From an uncultured Prevotella sp. (lineage in GTDB: Bacteria > Bacteroidota > Bacteroidia > Bacteroidales > Bacteroidaceae): a stretch of 34,963 nt of DNA. The stretch is from NCBI GenBank assembly GCA_934272845.1, contig CAKQSF010000020.1:1-34963 (forward strand), given 5' to 3'. The notes below the pieces were generated by a model that saw only the letters and a program-made list of their open reading frames with translations, did not search any database and was not told the origin of the DNA. Every line of letters begins with the position of its first letter. Within the stretch, counting starts at the first letter, position 1. Both the position numbers and the translations under genes were made by a program. Below, piece after piece: positions 24,167-31,581 of this stretch.

Positions 24167-24174
24167 TACCTTTG
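24167..24174 (+). promoter_or_regulatory. -7 box of the structured leader and methyltransferase operon
   Basis: TACCTTTG, followed by CA, matches the -7 consensus and predicts a transcript start near 24181, exactly where the first leader hairpin begins. The -33 position has no clean TTTG. Confidence 0.65.
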
Positions 24175-24180
24175 CATGTG

Positions 24181-24506
24181 AGTATCATTCTTTACGGGAA
24201 TGATATTCCAAGACATTGTGGGTAAAAACAAAAGCATTCGCTATTATTTCGCGTTTAGCCAAGAGCGTCGGAAACTCTATTGGGAATAAAAAGCACGAAA
24301 ATAATATGTGACAGGTGGCTCGTATAGTAGTCTCTGGAAAAATCAATTAGCGATGCACACGCAACAGGCGTGGTGCATTCTTAGATTTTTCCGGGGCTCC
24401 ATCCGACGCCGCCCCGTGCTAAACGCGATAAGAGGCATCACGCCTTTCTTATTACCCTATTGCGTTTGCGGATTGATAGTTGGGTGCCACTATACTACTA
24501 TCAATC
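24181..24506 (+). ncRNA. Structured leader RNA upstream of the EcoRI-family methyltransferase
   Basis: The 326 bases can form the following stems: P0 24183-24190/24198-24205 (8 bp perfect); P1 24249-24259/24418-24428 (11 bp perfect, closing a 170-nt domain); P2 24259-24265/24275-24283 (bulged); P3 24336-24344/24384-24392 (9 bp, extendable by wobble pairs to 24332/24396) with P3a 24353-24362/24368-24378 inside. Also P4 24392-24397/24411-24416 (6 GC-rich pairs), P5 24428-24436/24442-24452 (bulged) and P6 24471-24480/24497-24506 (10 bp perfect). The stems nest into a closed multi-branch domain. An alternative pairing, 24367-24376 with the 24435-24445 area (GGCGTGGTGC with GCATCACGCC), suggests a switch. 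There is no credible ORF. It could be a cis-regulator or a separate ncRNA of the system. The fold is inferred by eye. Confidence 0.5.
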
Positions 24507-24510
24507 AATT

Positions 24511-25644
24511 ATGGCAAACAAAACTCTAAACAATGCTCGTGCGGCAAAAAAGGATGAATTCTATACCATGTTCTATGATATAGAGACTGAAATGGAAGCC
24601 TATCTCGACTACAATCCCGATGTGTTTCGTGGCAAGACAGTACTGCTGCCTTGCGATGACCCTGAGTGGAGCAACTTCACCAAGTATTTTGCACAGAACT
24701 TTGAAGAATTGGGATTGAAGAAGCTCATCTCTACAAGTTATGCTCCAGAAAGTATGACCTATAAAAACGGCATACAGTTGTCTCTGTTTGAAACTCAATC
24801 TCCCAAGTATGATAAGGATAAAACTAAAACGCATGGGAAGATATTTGTTCTTACTGAAGATTCTACAAGAGACAGAATGACCAATATTAATGATCTGCAA
24901 TGGGATTACCTTGAGGGGGATGGAGACTTTAGAAGCAAAGAAGTAACTAAGTTGAGAGACGAAGCAGACATTATCATTACCAATCCTCCATTCTCCCTAT
25001 TCAGAGAGTTCTTAGCATGGATTGTTGAAGCAAATAAGCAGTTCATTATTATTGGCAACATCAATTGTGTAACCTACAAAGAAGTGTTCCCTTTGATAAA
25101 AGATAACAAGGTTTGGATGGGATACTCTATTCACAGCGGTGATCGAGAATTTGGAGTTCCAAACGAATATCCATTGGAAGCATCTGGTTGGAGAATTGAT
25201 GAGAATGGAAAGAAATACATTCGTGTAAAAGGAGTAAGATGGTACACAAATATAGACCATGGTCATCGTCATAATCCAATTCATTTGATGTCATTGTCTG
25301 ACAATATAAAGTATAGTAAACATAAAGAGGTTAAAGGGATAGGCTATAAACATTATGACAATTATGACGCTATTGAAATACCATACACAGATGCGATTCC
25401 TGCTGACTATGAAAGAATGATGGGAGTACCTATATCTTTTCTTGATAAGTATTGCCCAGAACAGTTCGAAATTGTCGGAATGGCAAAGCGAGGAGCAGGA
25501 GACCCCAGTTTAAAATCGAAAGTTTATACGAAGGATGACTATCCTAATTATAGCGACTTAAACGCCACTCCTACAATTATGGACGAAAAAGGCATCCTTC
25601 ATAATACATATCCAAGAATACTCATCCTTAGAAAGCAACAATAA
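24511..25644 (+). CDS. EcoRI-family adenine-specific DNA methyltransferase
   Basis: The 377-residue protein matches the EcoRI-type N6-adenine methyltransferase family. It shows [17 protein letters not shown] near the start, CDDPEWSNF (48-56) in the cofactor region and the catalytic NPPF (158-161) in [16 protein letters not shown], plus GDGDFRS just before it. It should methylate adenine in a specific DNA site using S-adenosylmethionine. I chose ATG 24511 ([10 protein letters not shown]) because homology starts there; the upstream frame to 24460 runs through the leader hairpin. No EcoRI-like endonuclease is present. The neighbour, 2 bp downstream, is a DUF262-HNH protein, so the two are almost certainly co-translated and functionally linked. 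Confidence 0.9.
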   Translation: MANKTLNNARAAKKDEFYTMFYDIETEMEAYLDYNPDVFRGKTVLLPCDDPEWSNFTKYFAQNFEELGLKKLISTSYAPESMTYKNGIQLSLFETQSPKYDKDKTKTHGKIFVLTEDSTRDRMTNINDLQWDYLEGDGDFRSKEVTKLRDEADIIITNPPFSLFREFLAWIVEANKQFIIIGNINCVTYKEVFPLIKDNKVWMGYSIHSGDREFGVPNEYPLEASGWRIDENGKKYIRVKGVRWYTNIDHGHRHNPIHLMSLSDNIKYSKHKEVKGIGYKHYDNYDAIEIPYTDAIPADYERMMGVPISFLDKYCPEQFEIVGMAKRGAGDPSLKSKVYTKDDYPNYSDLNATPTIMDEKGILHNTYPRILILRKQQ

Positions 25645-25646
25645 CA

Positions 25647-26813
25647 ATGGAAGCAGAATTGCATGAATATACAGTAAAGGAGCTATGCGAAGGATTCTAT
25701 TATAGTGAACGTGACGGAAAAGGTCTGTATGGCCTGAATGGAAATCTAACTATCCAACCCGAATACCAGCGTAACTACCTCTATAGTGAGAACAAAGGTG
25801 AGAAAGAGGTTGCAGTAATCGATTCTGTTTTGAAGAAATATCCTTTGGGATTGCTCTATTTTAATAAGTTGTCTGATGATCGCTTGGAGGTTTTGGATGG
25901 ACAACAACGCATTACAAGCCTCGGTAGATATTTGACTGGCAAGTTCTCGTACATTAAAAAAAATGGTCTTCCTTATAAGTTCAAAGCATTGAATAAGGAA
26001 GAAAGGGAACTCGTTGAGAACACAAAGGTGTTAGCTTACATATGTGAGGGAACAGAGACGGAAATAAAGGAGTGGTTTGAGATTATCAACATCGGTGGCA
26101 TACGTCTCAACAACCAAGAGAAATTGAATGCTATTTACTCCGGTCCTTTTGTAAGTGCTGCCCGAGAAGAGTTTAGCAAGAAGGATAATCCCCGTTTGCA
26201 AAAATGGGGATGCTACATTACTGGTTCAGCCAACAGACAGGAAATCCTTCAAGAAGCTTTGAAATGGGTAAGCAATGATCACATCAAGGACTATATGCAA
26301 GAGCATCGGCGTGATACGGACATTACTGAATTGAAAAACTATTTCGATGACGTCATCTCTTGGATAGAAAGTACGTTCGATGATGTTTACCCTAAAATGA
26401 AAACGGTGGACTGGGGCAGGCTGTATGAAAAGTATCATGCCATACCTTGTGACCATGCCAAAGTTTCAAGGCAAGTAAAAGAACTTTATGATGATCCATG
26501 CGTCAAGGACAACAAGAATGTGTTCGAATATGTGCTTGGCGGATGCAAGGATAAAAAACTGTTGAATGTCCGTGTCTTTGATGATAATATCAAGGGGCGC
26601 GTCTATCGTCGCCAGACAGGTGAGGCAAAAGCCAAGCACATCAGCAATTGTCCTCTCTGTGCCTTGGATGATGGTCCTAACAAGGATAAGATCTGGGCAC
26701 TGAAGGAAATGGATGCAGATCATGTGTTGGCTTGGAGCAAAGGTGGTTCCACAGACGAAAGTAACTGCCAAATGCTCTGCAAGACTCATAACCGTGCGAA
26801 GGGCAATAGATAA
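25647..26813 (+). CDS. DUF262-HNH endonuclease family protein
   Basis: The 388-residue protein has an N-terminal DUF262 domain with IQPEYQRNY (36-44) and the signature DGQQR (84-88). In GmrSD- and SspE-like proteins this domain binds and hydrolyses nucleotides and senses modified DNA. The C-terminus is an HNH nuclease: CPLC near 335, MDADHVLAW, then [15 protein letters not shown]. Family knowledge suggests an NTP-regulated DNA nuclease. Together with the adjacent methyltransferase it resembles a two-gene restriction-modification or defence unit. Whether methylation protects or targets DNA cannot be told from sequence. Confidence 0.88.
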   Translation: MEAELHEYTVKELCEGFYYSERDGKGLYGLNGNLTIQPEYQRNYLYSENKGEKEVAVIDSVLKKYPLGLLYFNKLSDDRLEVLDGQQRITSLGRYLTGKFSYIKKNGLPYKFKALNKEERELVENTKVLAYICEGTETEIKEWFEIINIGGIRLNNQEKLNAIYSGPFVSAAREEFSKKDNPRLQKWGCYITGSANRQEILQEALKWVSNDHIKDYMQEHRRDTDITELKNYFDDVISWIESTFDDVYPKMKTVDWGRLYEKYHAIPCDHAKVSRQVKELYDDPCVKDNKNVFEYVLGGCKDKKLLNVRVFDDNIKGRVYRRQTGEAKAKHISNCPLCALDDGPNKDKIWALKEMDADHVLAWSKGGSTDESNCQMLCKTHNRAKGNR

Positions 26814-26849
26814 ATTGAAACATATTATTTAAACTAAAATATCATATTT

Positions 26850-27230
26850 ATGAAAAAGTATTTATTTTTAATGTTACTCATGCTTATTGGAGCATTTGTA
26901 ACGACAACTATCACAGGTTGCAGTTCTGATGATGACGATTCTAAGGTTCAAGATTTAAGTATCGTTGGTACTTGGGAAGATGAGTCAAAGATGAAGGATG
27001 CAGTATGGACATTCAACCAAGATGGAAAAGGCAATTGTGAAGAGAAAATGTCAGCGATATCCTATGTAATTGCTTTCACATATACCTTTGATGGAAATAC
27101 GTTGACTATATCTTCCCCCAAGAATGGGAAGACTTATAATCAGACTTATAAAGTGGTAGTAAACAAAACGAACAAGATGAAAGTAACGGGGGAAGATGGT
27201 ACGACGATTTCCTTTACGAAAATTCGATAA
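26850..27230 (+). CDS. Small lipocalin-like lipoprotein
   Basis: The 126-residue protein has a lipoprotein signal peptide ending in TITGCSSDDDD (lipobox Cys about residue 24, followed by acidic residues that favour surface export in Bacteroidales). The mature part, IVGTWEDESKMKDAVWTFNQDGKGNCEE ... YTFDGNTLTISS, looks like one of the short lipocalin-like or DUF5004-like beta-barrel domains with a GTW opening. No enzymatic role is predicted. It starts 36 bp after the nuclease gene and shares its terminator, so it may be a passenger or accessory of that operon. Confidence 0.75.
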   Translation: MKKYLFLMLLMLIGAFVTTTITGCSSDDDDSKVQDLSIVGTWEDESKMKDAVWTFNQDGKGNCEEKMSAISYVIAFTYTFDGNTLTISSPKNGKTYNQTYKVVVNKTNKMKVTGEDGTTISFTKIR

Positions 27231-27247
27231 ACGCAGACACAATCTAA

Positions 27248-27289
27248 AAAGCCCACAACCGATTTGTTTCCTTATCAGTTGTGGGCTTT
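27248..27289 (+). terminator. Terminator after the lipoprotein gene
   Basis: A perfect 12-bp stem (27248-27259/27278-27289), A-rich before and ending in TTTCCCCTTATATT, closes the methyltransferase-nuclease-lipoprotein operon. Confidence 0.88.
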
Positions 27290-27294
27290 CCCCT

Positions 27295-27375
27295 TATATT
27301 ATCTATCTAATAACTTCTCTTTGTAAGAGTGAGGAGCTTGATTGTTGCTCCTCATCGTCAGAAGATATTACTTAA
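27295..27375 (+). repeat. Right copy of ~80-bp sequence flanking the methyltransferase island
   Basis: TATATTATC, ATAACTT and TTTGTAAGAG recur here in the same order and spacing as at 23719-23799, 6 bp after a terminator stem. This copy also contains a 7-bp hairpin (27331-27337/27347-27353, GAGGAGC type). Confidence 0.5.
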
Positions 27376-27530
27376 CCTCCTCGAATTGCACACCGCCTAT
27401 AAACAAGCCGATAGCGTGAGCGTGCTGCAAATGTGCTGCAAGCCGAATGCAAAACATCAAGCTTGTTTGAATGTTCTGCTGAGGCGTAGCGCACATTATC
27501 AAAATGTGCTGCAAATTCGGAAATAAGCAT
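27372..27530 (-). CDS. Small 52-residue ORF with its own consensus promoter
   Basis: The minus strand reads MLISEFAAHFDNVRYASAEH and on to RYRLVYRRCAIRGG, then TAA. The ATG (27530) lies about 22 nt after the start predicted by the promoter at 27559-27589. I do not recognise a characterised family. Composition is plausible for a small basic protein, but the sequence is rich in repeated TGCTGCA words, which would also suit a non-coding RNA or repeat relic. An overlapping frame, 27368-27457 (29 codons), is an alternative. Confidence 0.3.
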   Translation of the reverse strand: MLISEFAAHFDNVRYASAEHSNKLDVLHSACSTFAARSRYRLVYRRCAIRGG

Positions 27531-27558
27531 CGATAAGCAAACACGCACTCAACTGCTG

Positions 27559-27589
27559 CAAAGGTAGTGCAAACCGAGAGAAATACAAA
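27559..27589 (-). promoter_or_regulatory. Minus-strand consensus promoter
   Basis: Read on the minus strand, TTTG (27586-27589) and TACCTTTG (27559-27566) are 19 bp apart, a perfect Bacteroidetes arrangement. It points left into a region with no annotated large gene on that strand. Confidence 0.6.
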
Positions 27590-27590
27590 A

Positions 27591-28121
27591 AAAAATCACA
27601 TTTATTTTTTATTTCCGAGGTGCCGCCTACCTTATTTAAAGGTAGTGTGTTTTTACTTGTAAATACCAAATGTAGTACCTCAAAAACTACAAATGAAATG
27701 TCACAAAAGTTAGTTCTAAAATACCACAAAAGTTAGCAATAAAACAGCACAATTCATAGCATTAGACGACTAAGGAAAGCCATAAAGTTACTACGGAAAC
27801 TTATTGGGTCGCTACGGAAACAACTACGGAAACTCCCTCTATAACTACGGAAACTTTGGCCAGTACTACGGAAACGATTCTAAAAAATAATCAGAGAAAA
27901 ATAATGTTTGTCGCATAAAGACCAAACAAATCGCCACAAAAACAATGAATACTTACTTATACCTCAAAAATTATAAATAGAATACAACAAAAACTTAAAC
28001 TAAAACACCTCAAAATTTAAAAATAAAAAGCGAAAACTGCAGATTCTCAGTAGTATATTGGATATTAAAGATAAAAATCCATAAGAGTTTAACTCTTCTG
28101 TTGGCAATATTCTTGTTTTAG
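27591..28121. other. AT-rich gene-free interval before the ISAzo13-type element
   Basis: No coding frame is convincing. Contents: a CTACCTT/AAGGTAG hairpin at about 27627-27645, repeated words CACAAAAGTTAG at about 27704 and 27725, and five copies of CTACGGAAAC at 27791-27875. An A/T-rich stretch then runs up to the IS edge at 28122. Confidence 0.6.
27791..27875 (+). repeat. Five CTACGGAAAC repeats at 21/12/21/21-bp spacing
   Basis: Copies begin at 27791, 27812, 27824, 27845 and 27866. All spacings are multiples of three. One frame reads repeated YGN (RYGNNYGNSLYNYGN), but it has a stop just upstream (27783-27785) and no ATG. Another frame reads repeated TTET. The 21-bp period also fits two helical turns, as in iteron-like protein-binding sites. 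Confidence 0.7.
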
Positions 28122-29498
28122 GTAATGGTAAAACAATAACTTGGTACAAAAATGCTAAGCAGATTTGCACCTGACGACATAGTTCCACTTAGACAATTGC
28201 TCGTCAAAAACGATACGCTTTAGCCTTTCGGATTCATATGATTCGTCAAGCGTTCTTTGAGTTTGATATTTCTTAGAGTTGATGGAGGCATAAACGACCA
28301 AGCCTTTGGAGGTAGTTGTCTCATTTGCTTTTTTACAAGCATATTCAGCTGACAGCAATGGGACTCCGCTCCAAGCTCTAGTTATATGTGCAAACAACCT
28401 ATGTTCTATAGGATTGTACTTTGAGCAATATGGAGGGTAATGCACTATAATGATGTCTAATCCGATAGAGGCAGCCAACTTCATAAGTTCCTGTTTGAAA
28501 ATATGATGCGAGGCAGAGTTAGAGCCTCCTCCATCACATAAAATGCAGATAGCGGTAGCTTTCGGATATTCCCATTGCAGGTAGTCATTCCAAATGCGTG
28601 CGACGTTGTCACATACGAACTCTGCAGTGTTATGGCTATTCCCTAGGGTAAGATGCCCTACGTTCCTTTCCACATCATAGATGCCGTGCGGAACGATGGT
28701 CCCTTTAGAAAAAGAAGCAAAGTCATGGTCAAGTGCAGCAAGTTCATGTTGTGAGAAGGTCTTACCGGCACGTTTGAAGTTGCCCAGCATTTCCTTCTTC
28801 TTAGTGTCGATACAGAGAACAGGTATTCCTAGACGCACACAAGAAGTCCAAGTGGATTCCACCATTTTGAATTGAGCATCTCGGTTCTCAACATCCTTCA
28901 ATGTCTTGGTCTTGTGGAAAGAGCGTTTCTTGAAGCCTCTGAGCTTTATCATCTTACGAACAATGTAACAGGAGATAGCAATGGCTTGTTCTTTGAACAT
29001 TTGTTTTATTTGAGTTACCGAAAGGTCTAACCATCTTACTGAGTCATCCTGCGGAAGACCTGCCATGTGGTTTTGGACAATCTCATCAAACAGAGACAGG
29101 TATTCAGGATGCTCCTCCAAGATGGTCTTTCGACCGCCTCCTGAAGCACGCACGGCAGCAACGCCATGTTTGCCAATGTTGATAGCTCTTGTAGCACAAT
29201 ATAGCCGACGCTGACGTTCGTCTAATTGTTGGATGTATGTCAAATCGTCTTTAGAAAAGACTTCTGCTAGAATCTTTGTATTCATTATAACTGCCTGGAA
29301 TCAGTTGTGAAGATACAAATTTTCTAGCAGATTAAAGAATATAAATAGTTAATAATCAGTAAGATGAATATAAGGTTATGACAGTGGAATTTTATAAGAA
29401 ATATGATGCAAAAGAGGAGTTTAGAACTCTATCTTTTAACCAATTGTTGCTTCACGAATGTAACACAAGAATGTACCAAGTTATTTTTTAAACATTAC
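28122..29498 (-). mobile_element. ISAzo13-type insertion sequence, complete copy
   Basis: The element spans 1377 bp. Its left end (28122-28149) and right end (29471-29498) are inverted repeats. Both begin GTAATG, read inward, and share AATAACTTGGTACA, with about 24 of 28 bases matching. The left boundary agrees with where identity to the second copy begins (28122 and 33603). One transposase gene fills the minus strand. No clear target duplication is visible. The right end lies 31 bp before the -7 box of the sensor gene. Confidence 0.8.
28155..29285 (-). CDS. ISAzo13-family transposase (copy 1)
   Basis: The 376-residue protein matches the Rhodopirellula/ISAzo13-type DDE transposase family. 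It shows an N-terminal helical region with GGGRKTILEEHPEYLSLF, then the catalytic core: first Asp in VLCIDTKKKEMLGNFKRAG, second in ILCDGGGSNSASHH, and Glu in YCSKYNPIEHRLFAHITRAW. All three acids are present and the frame is intact, so it may be active. It is identical to the protein at 33636-34766. Confidence 0.9.
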   Translation of the reverse strand: MNTKILAEVFSKDDLTYIQQLDERQRRLYCATRAINIGKHGVAAVRASGGGRKTILEEHPEYLSLFDEIVQNHMAGLPQDDSVRWLDLSVTQIKQMFKEQAIAISCYIVRKMIKLRGFKKRSFHKTKTLKDVENRDAQFKMVESTWTSCVRLGIPVLCIDTKKKEMLGNFKRAGKTFSQHELAALDHDFASFSKGTIVPHGIYDVERNVGHLTLGNSHNTAEFVCDNVARIWNDYLQWEYPKATAICILCDGGGSNSASHHIFKQELMKLAASIGLDIIIVHYPPYCSKYNPIEHRLFAHITRAWSGVPLLSAEYACKKANETTTSKGLVVYASINSKKYQTQRTLDESYESERLKRIVFDEQLSKWNYVVRCKSA

Positions 29499-29529
29499 TT
29501 ACGCATTTCATGTTTTCATAGTTTTTTAG

Positions 29530-29537
29530 TACCTTTG
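29530..29537 (+). promoter_or_regulatory. -7 box of the AraC-type sensor gene
   Basis: TACCTTTG lies 16 bp before the ATG at 29554. A TTTC at 29506-29509 is spaced like a -33 element and sits only 8 bp outside the IS end. Confidence 0.6.
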
Positions 29538-29553
29538 CACAAAAATACAGATT

Positions 29554-31470
29554 ATGTCATACAGCAACCCCATTAACAAAAGTAGAATTTGTTTTTACCT
29601 ATGTGTTCTATTTTTAGCACTTACTAAAGGTGCCTTTGCAGATGCTTGGAAAGTTCCATTCCGCAACTTAAACATTGAAGATGGACTAAGCTCTTGCAAT
29701 GTACAATGTATGATAGAACTGATGGATGGAAGAATTGCCATCTCGACATTAGACAATATCAATATTTATGATGGAGTATCTTTGCGTTATATCCATCAAG
29801 GAGCTAATAATTTCATCAATATTCCTAATTTCACAGGACATTGCCATTTATATGAAGACAAACAGGCTCATTTGTGGATAAAGAATTATCCACAAAAATT
29901 GAGTTGCTTTGATTTGCACACCTATAAATATGTAGAGAATTTTGATAGTATTTTACGATACTACAAAATCAATACTCCTATAGAAGATTTGTTTTGTGAC
30001 GACAACCATGGATTGTGGATTCTAGAACGCCATGGTATCTTACGATGTGTTGACAGACCTCTGCTGCGTATCAAAGTGCCCCATCACCAATCAGTTCGTC
30101 TTCAAGATTTAGTACTTAAAGACAACAAGGTCTATTTGTTTTATTCTAATAGCAAAGTGGAGTGTTATAATGCCGCAGATGGCAGGTTTCTGTATTCATC
30201 CCAGGCATTAAAAAAACAAGAGGTAAAAAAATATCAAAACACTTCTCTTCTAATGTCAGTCAACCGCCGTTCAACTAATAATGACCCAAAAATCCAGACC
30301 TGCACCCATTATATATATCAATTGAGATGCGGAGACTCGCAATCCATTTGGTTACGTTTTGATACAAAATCACACCGTTGGAAGACCATTCTTGCTGTAA
30401 ATGGTTATTTACACACATTGTCCATAGGAAATCAGCATGCTTTCGTGACAAGTCCCAATCTGTTGTATATCTTGGATTTAAAAGATGAACATTTAAATAG
30501 GGTTGAGTCATTATCAATGGAAAACGGTTCGAAACTTTCTTCAGGAAGAATGGGAACAGTTTTGGCAACTTCAGATGGTGGATTATGGTTGGGAGCTTAC
30601 GACAAAGGCATTTTCTATTCCCATCCTTGCATGATACAAAAAAACACAGGATTGTTAAGATTCCGCCCCATTTTATCCCATATTATCAAAAATGGAGAAT
30701 TGTTACAATGCGGCACAAAAGAATTGCCAAAAGCAGAGAATTTCACCAAGGAATTATCCTTTACGGGGATTCCCCATAAGCTAACATTGCAGTTTGCTGC
30801 CCAAAACTACTATCTGCCAACACTGACAACCTATTATTATCGAGTGTTAGGCAGTACAGATACATGTTGGCATGAAGCCTCATGTGGCAATGGCGAGGTT
30901 GACGAAAAAGGAATGTTAAGCCTCAATCTCTCTGATTTAAGCTATGGAAATTATACGGTACAAGTGATGGCAGGCAAATCATGGCAGTCGAAATTATGCC
31001 AGTTAGATTTGCACATTCATCATCCATGGTATCATATTGCGTTTTTTATCCTTTTGATTATGGCTTGTTTAACTGTGGGGCTTTGGTTCTTTTTGAGACG
31101 TAGAAAGAAACAACCAACCATAGAAAATGAAAAAATAGCAGAGCTACCATCTACAGAACTCACGCTAAAAGCCATGAACTTGATTGAGAGCCATCTCACG
31201 ACTCCCAACTATGGTGTGGAGCAACTGAGTAAAGATTTATGCATGGAGAGAACAGGATTGTATAAGAAACTAGTGAGTCAATCTGGCAAAACTCCAAGTG
31301 CATTCATCAAAGAGGTTCGAATAAAAAATGCCCTCAAATACTTATTAGAAGGATATTCTGTTCAAGATGTATCTGTAAAAGTAGGATTCAGTTCTCCAAG
31401 CCACCTCATCAAGGCATTTCAAGAGAAATATGGCTGTACCCCAACTGCTTATATAAAGAATCAACACTGA
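29554..31470 (+). CDS. Membrane sensor-regulator: propeller/Y_Y_Y sensor, one TM helix, AraC HTH, no kinase
   Basis: The 638-residue protein starts with a signal sequence and a region like the sensor of hybrid two-component systems (FRNLNIEDGLSSCNVQCMIELMDGRIAISTLDNINIYDG, a two-component propeller repeat). It continues through a Y_Y_Y-like domain (YYYRVLGSTDTCWHEA, YGNYTVQVMA) and a single membrane helix (about 496-515, AFFILLIMACLTVGLWFFL). It then goes straight to an AraC-type HTH (about 535-638, YGVEQLSKDLCMERTGLYKKL and VSVKVGFSSPSHLIKAFQEKYG). The histidine kinase, ATPase and receiver modules of HTCS proteins are absent, so a periplasmic carbohydrate signal would have to act on DNA directly from the membrane. 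It probably controls the next gene, whose promoter carries three spaced repeats, the first inside this gene's last codons. Confidence 0.85.
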   Translation: MSYSNPINKSRICFYLCVLFLALTKGAFADAWKVPFRNLNIEDGLSSCNVQCMIELMDGRIAISTLDNINIYDGVSLRYIHQGANNFINIPNFTGHCHLYEDKQAHLWIKNYPQKLSCFDLHTYKYVENFDSILRYYKINTPIEDLFCDDNHGLWILERHGILRCVDRPLLRIKVPHHQSVRLQDLVLKDNKVYLFYSNSKVECYNAADGRFLYSSQALKKQEVKKYQNTSLLMSVNRRSTNNDPKIQTCTHYIYQLRCGDSQSIWLRFDTKSHRWKTILAVNGYLHTLSIGNQHAFVTSPNLLYILDLKDEHLNRVESLSMENGSKLSSGRMGTVLATSDGGLWLGAYDKGIFYSHPCMIQKNTGLLRFRPILSHIIKNGELLQCGTKELPKAENFTKELSFTGIPHKLTLQFAAQNYYLPTLTTYYYRVLGSTDTCWHEASCGNGEVDEKGMLSLNLSDLSYGNYTVQVMAGKSWQSKLCQLDLHIHHPWYHIAFFILLIMACLTVGLWFFLRRRKKQPTIENEKIAELPSTELTLKAMNLIESHLTTPNYGVEQLSKDLCMERTGLYKKLVSQSGKTPSAFIKEVRIKNALKYLLEGYSVQDVSVKVGFSSPSHLIKAFQEKYGCTPTAYIKNQH

Positions 31471-31510
31471 TGATATGTTGAATCAACATTTTACGAGTGT
31501 TGATTCAACA
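31458..31510 (+). promoter_or_regulatory. Three 9-bp operator-like sites at exact 22-bp spacing
   Basis: GAATCAACA at 31458-31466 and 31480-31488 and GATTCAACA at 31502-31510 are each 22 bp apart (two helical turns). The last two are parts of 13-bp palindromes (TGTTGAATCAACA at 31476-31488, TGTTGATTCAACA at 31498-31510). They lie directly upstream of the hydrolase promoter, the usual position for AraC-type activators. Confidence 0.75.
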
Positions 31511-31541
31511 TCCGTGTTACTAACTTTCATCATGTTTACAC

Positions 31542-31549
31542 TATCTTTG
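31542..31549 (+). promoter_or_regulatory. -7 box of the glycoside hydrolase gene
   Basis: TATCTTTG, followed by CA, predicts a start near 31556, 26 bp before the ATG at 31582. The -33 element is weak, consistent with dependence on an activator bound at 31458-31510. Confidence 0.7.
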
Positions 31550-31581
31550 CAGTGCAATTTATAATTAAAAAATGTACAGCA

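Noticed and set aside
24433..24450. Intrinsic terminator or attenuator before the methyltransferase
   Set aside because: The stem is only four pairs directly before TTTCTT; it fits better as part of the bulged P5 leader stem, though weak attenuation cannot be excluded.
24181..24510. Retron or diversity-generating element RNA
   Set aside because: No reverse transcriptase is encoded anywhere in the window.
24181..26813. HEARO/omega-RNA with an IscB-type HNH nuclease
   Set aside because: The HNH protein has an N-terminal DUF262 with DGQQR and no RuvC-like domain or arginine-rich helix, and a methyltransferase lies between the RNA and the HNH gene.
27791..27875. CRISPR-like array
   Set aside because: Repeats are only 10 bp, gaps are 2-11 bp and unequal, and no cas genes are present.
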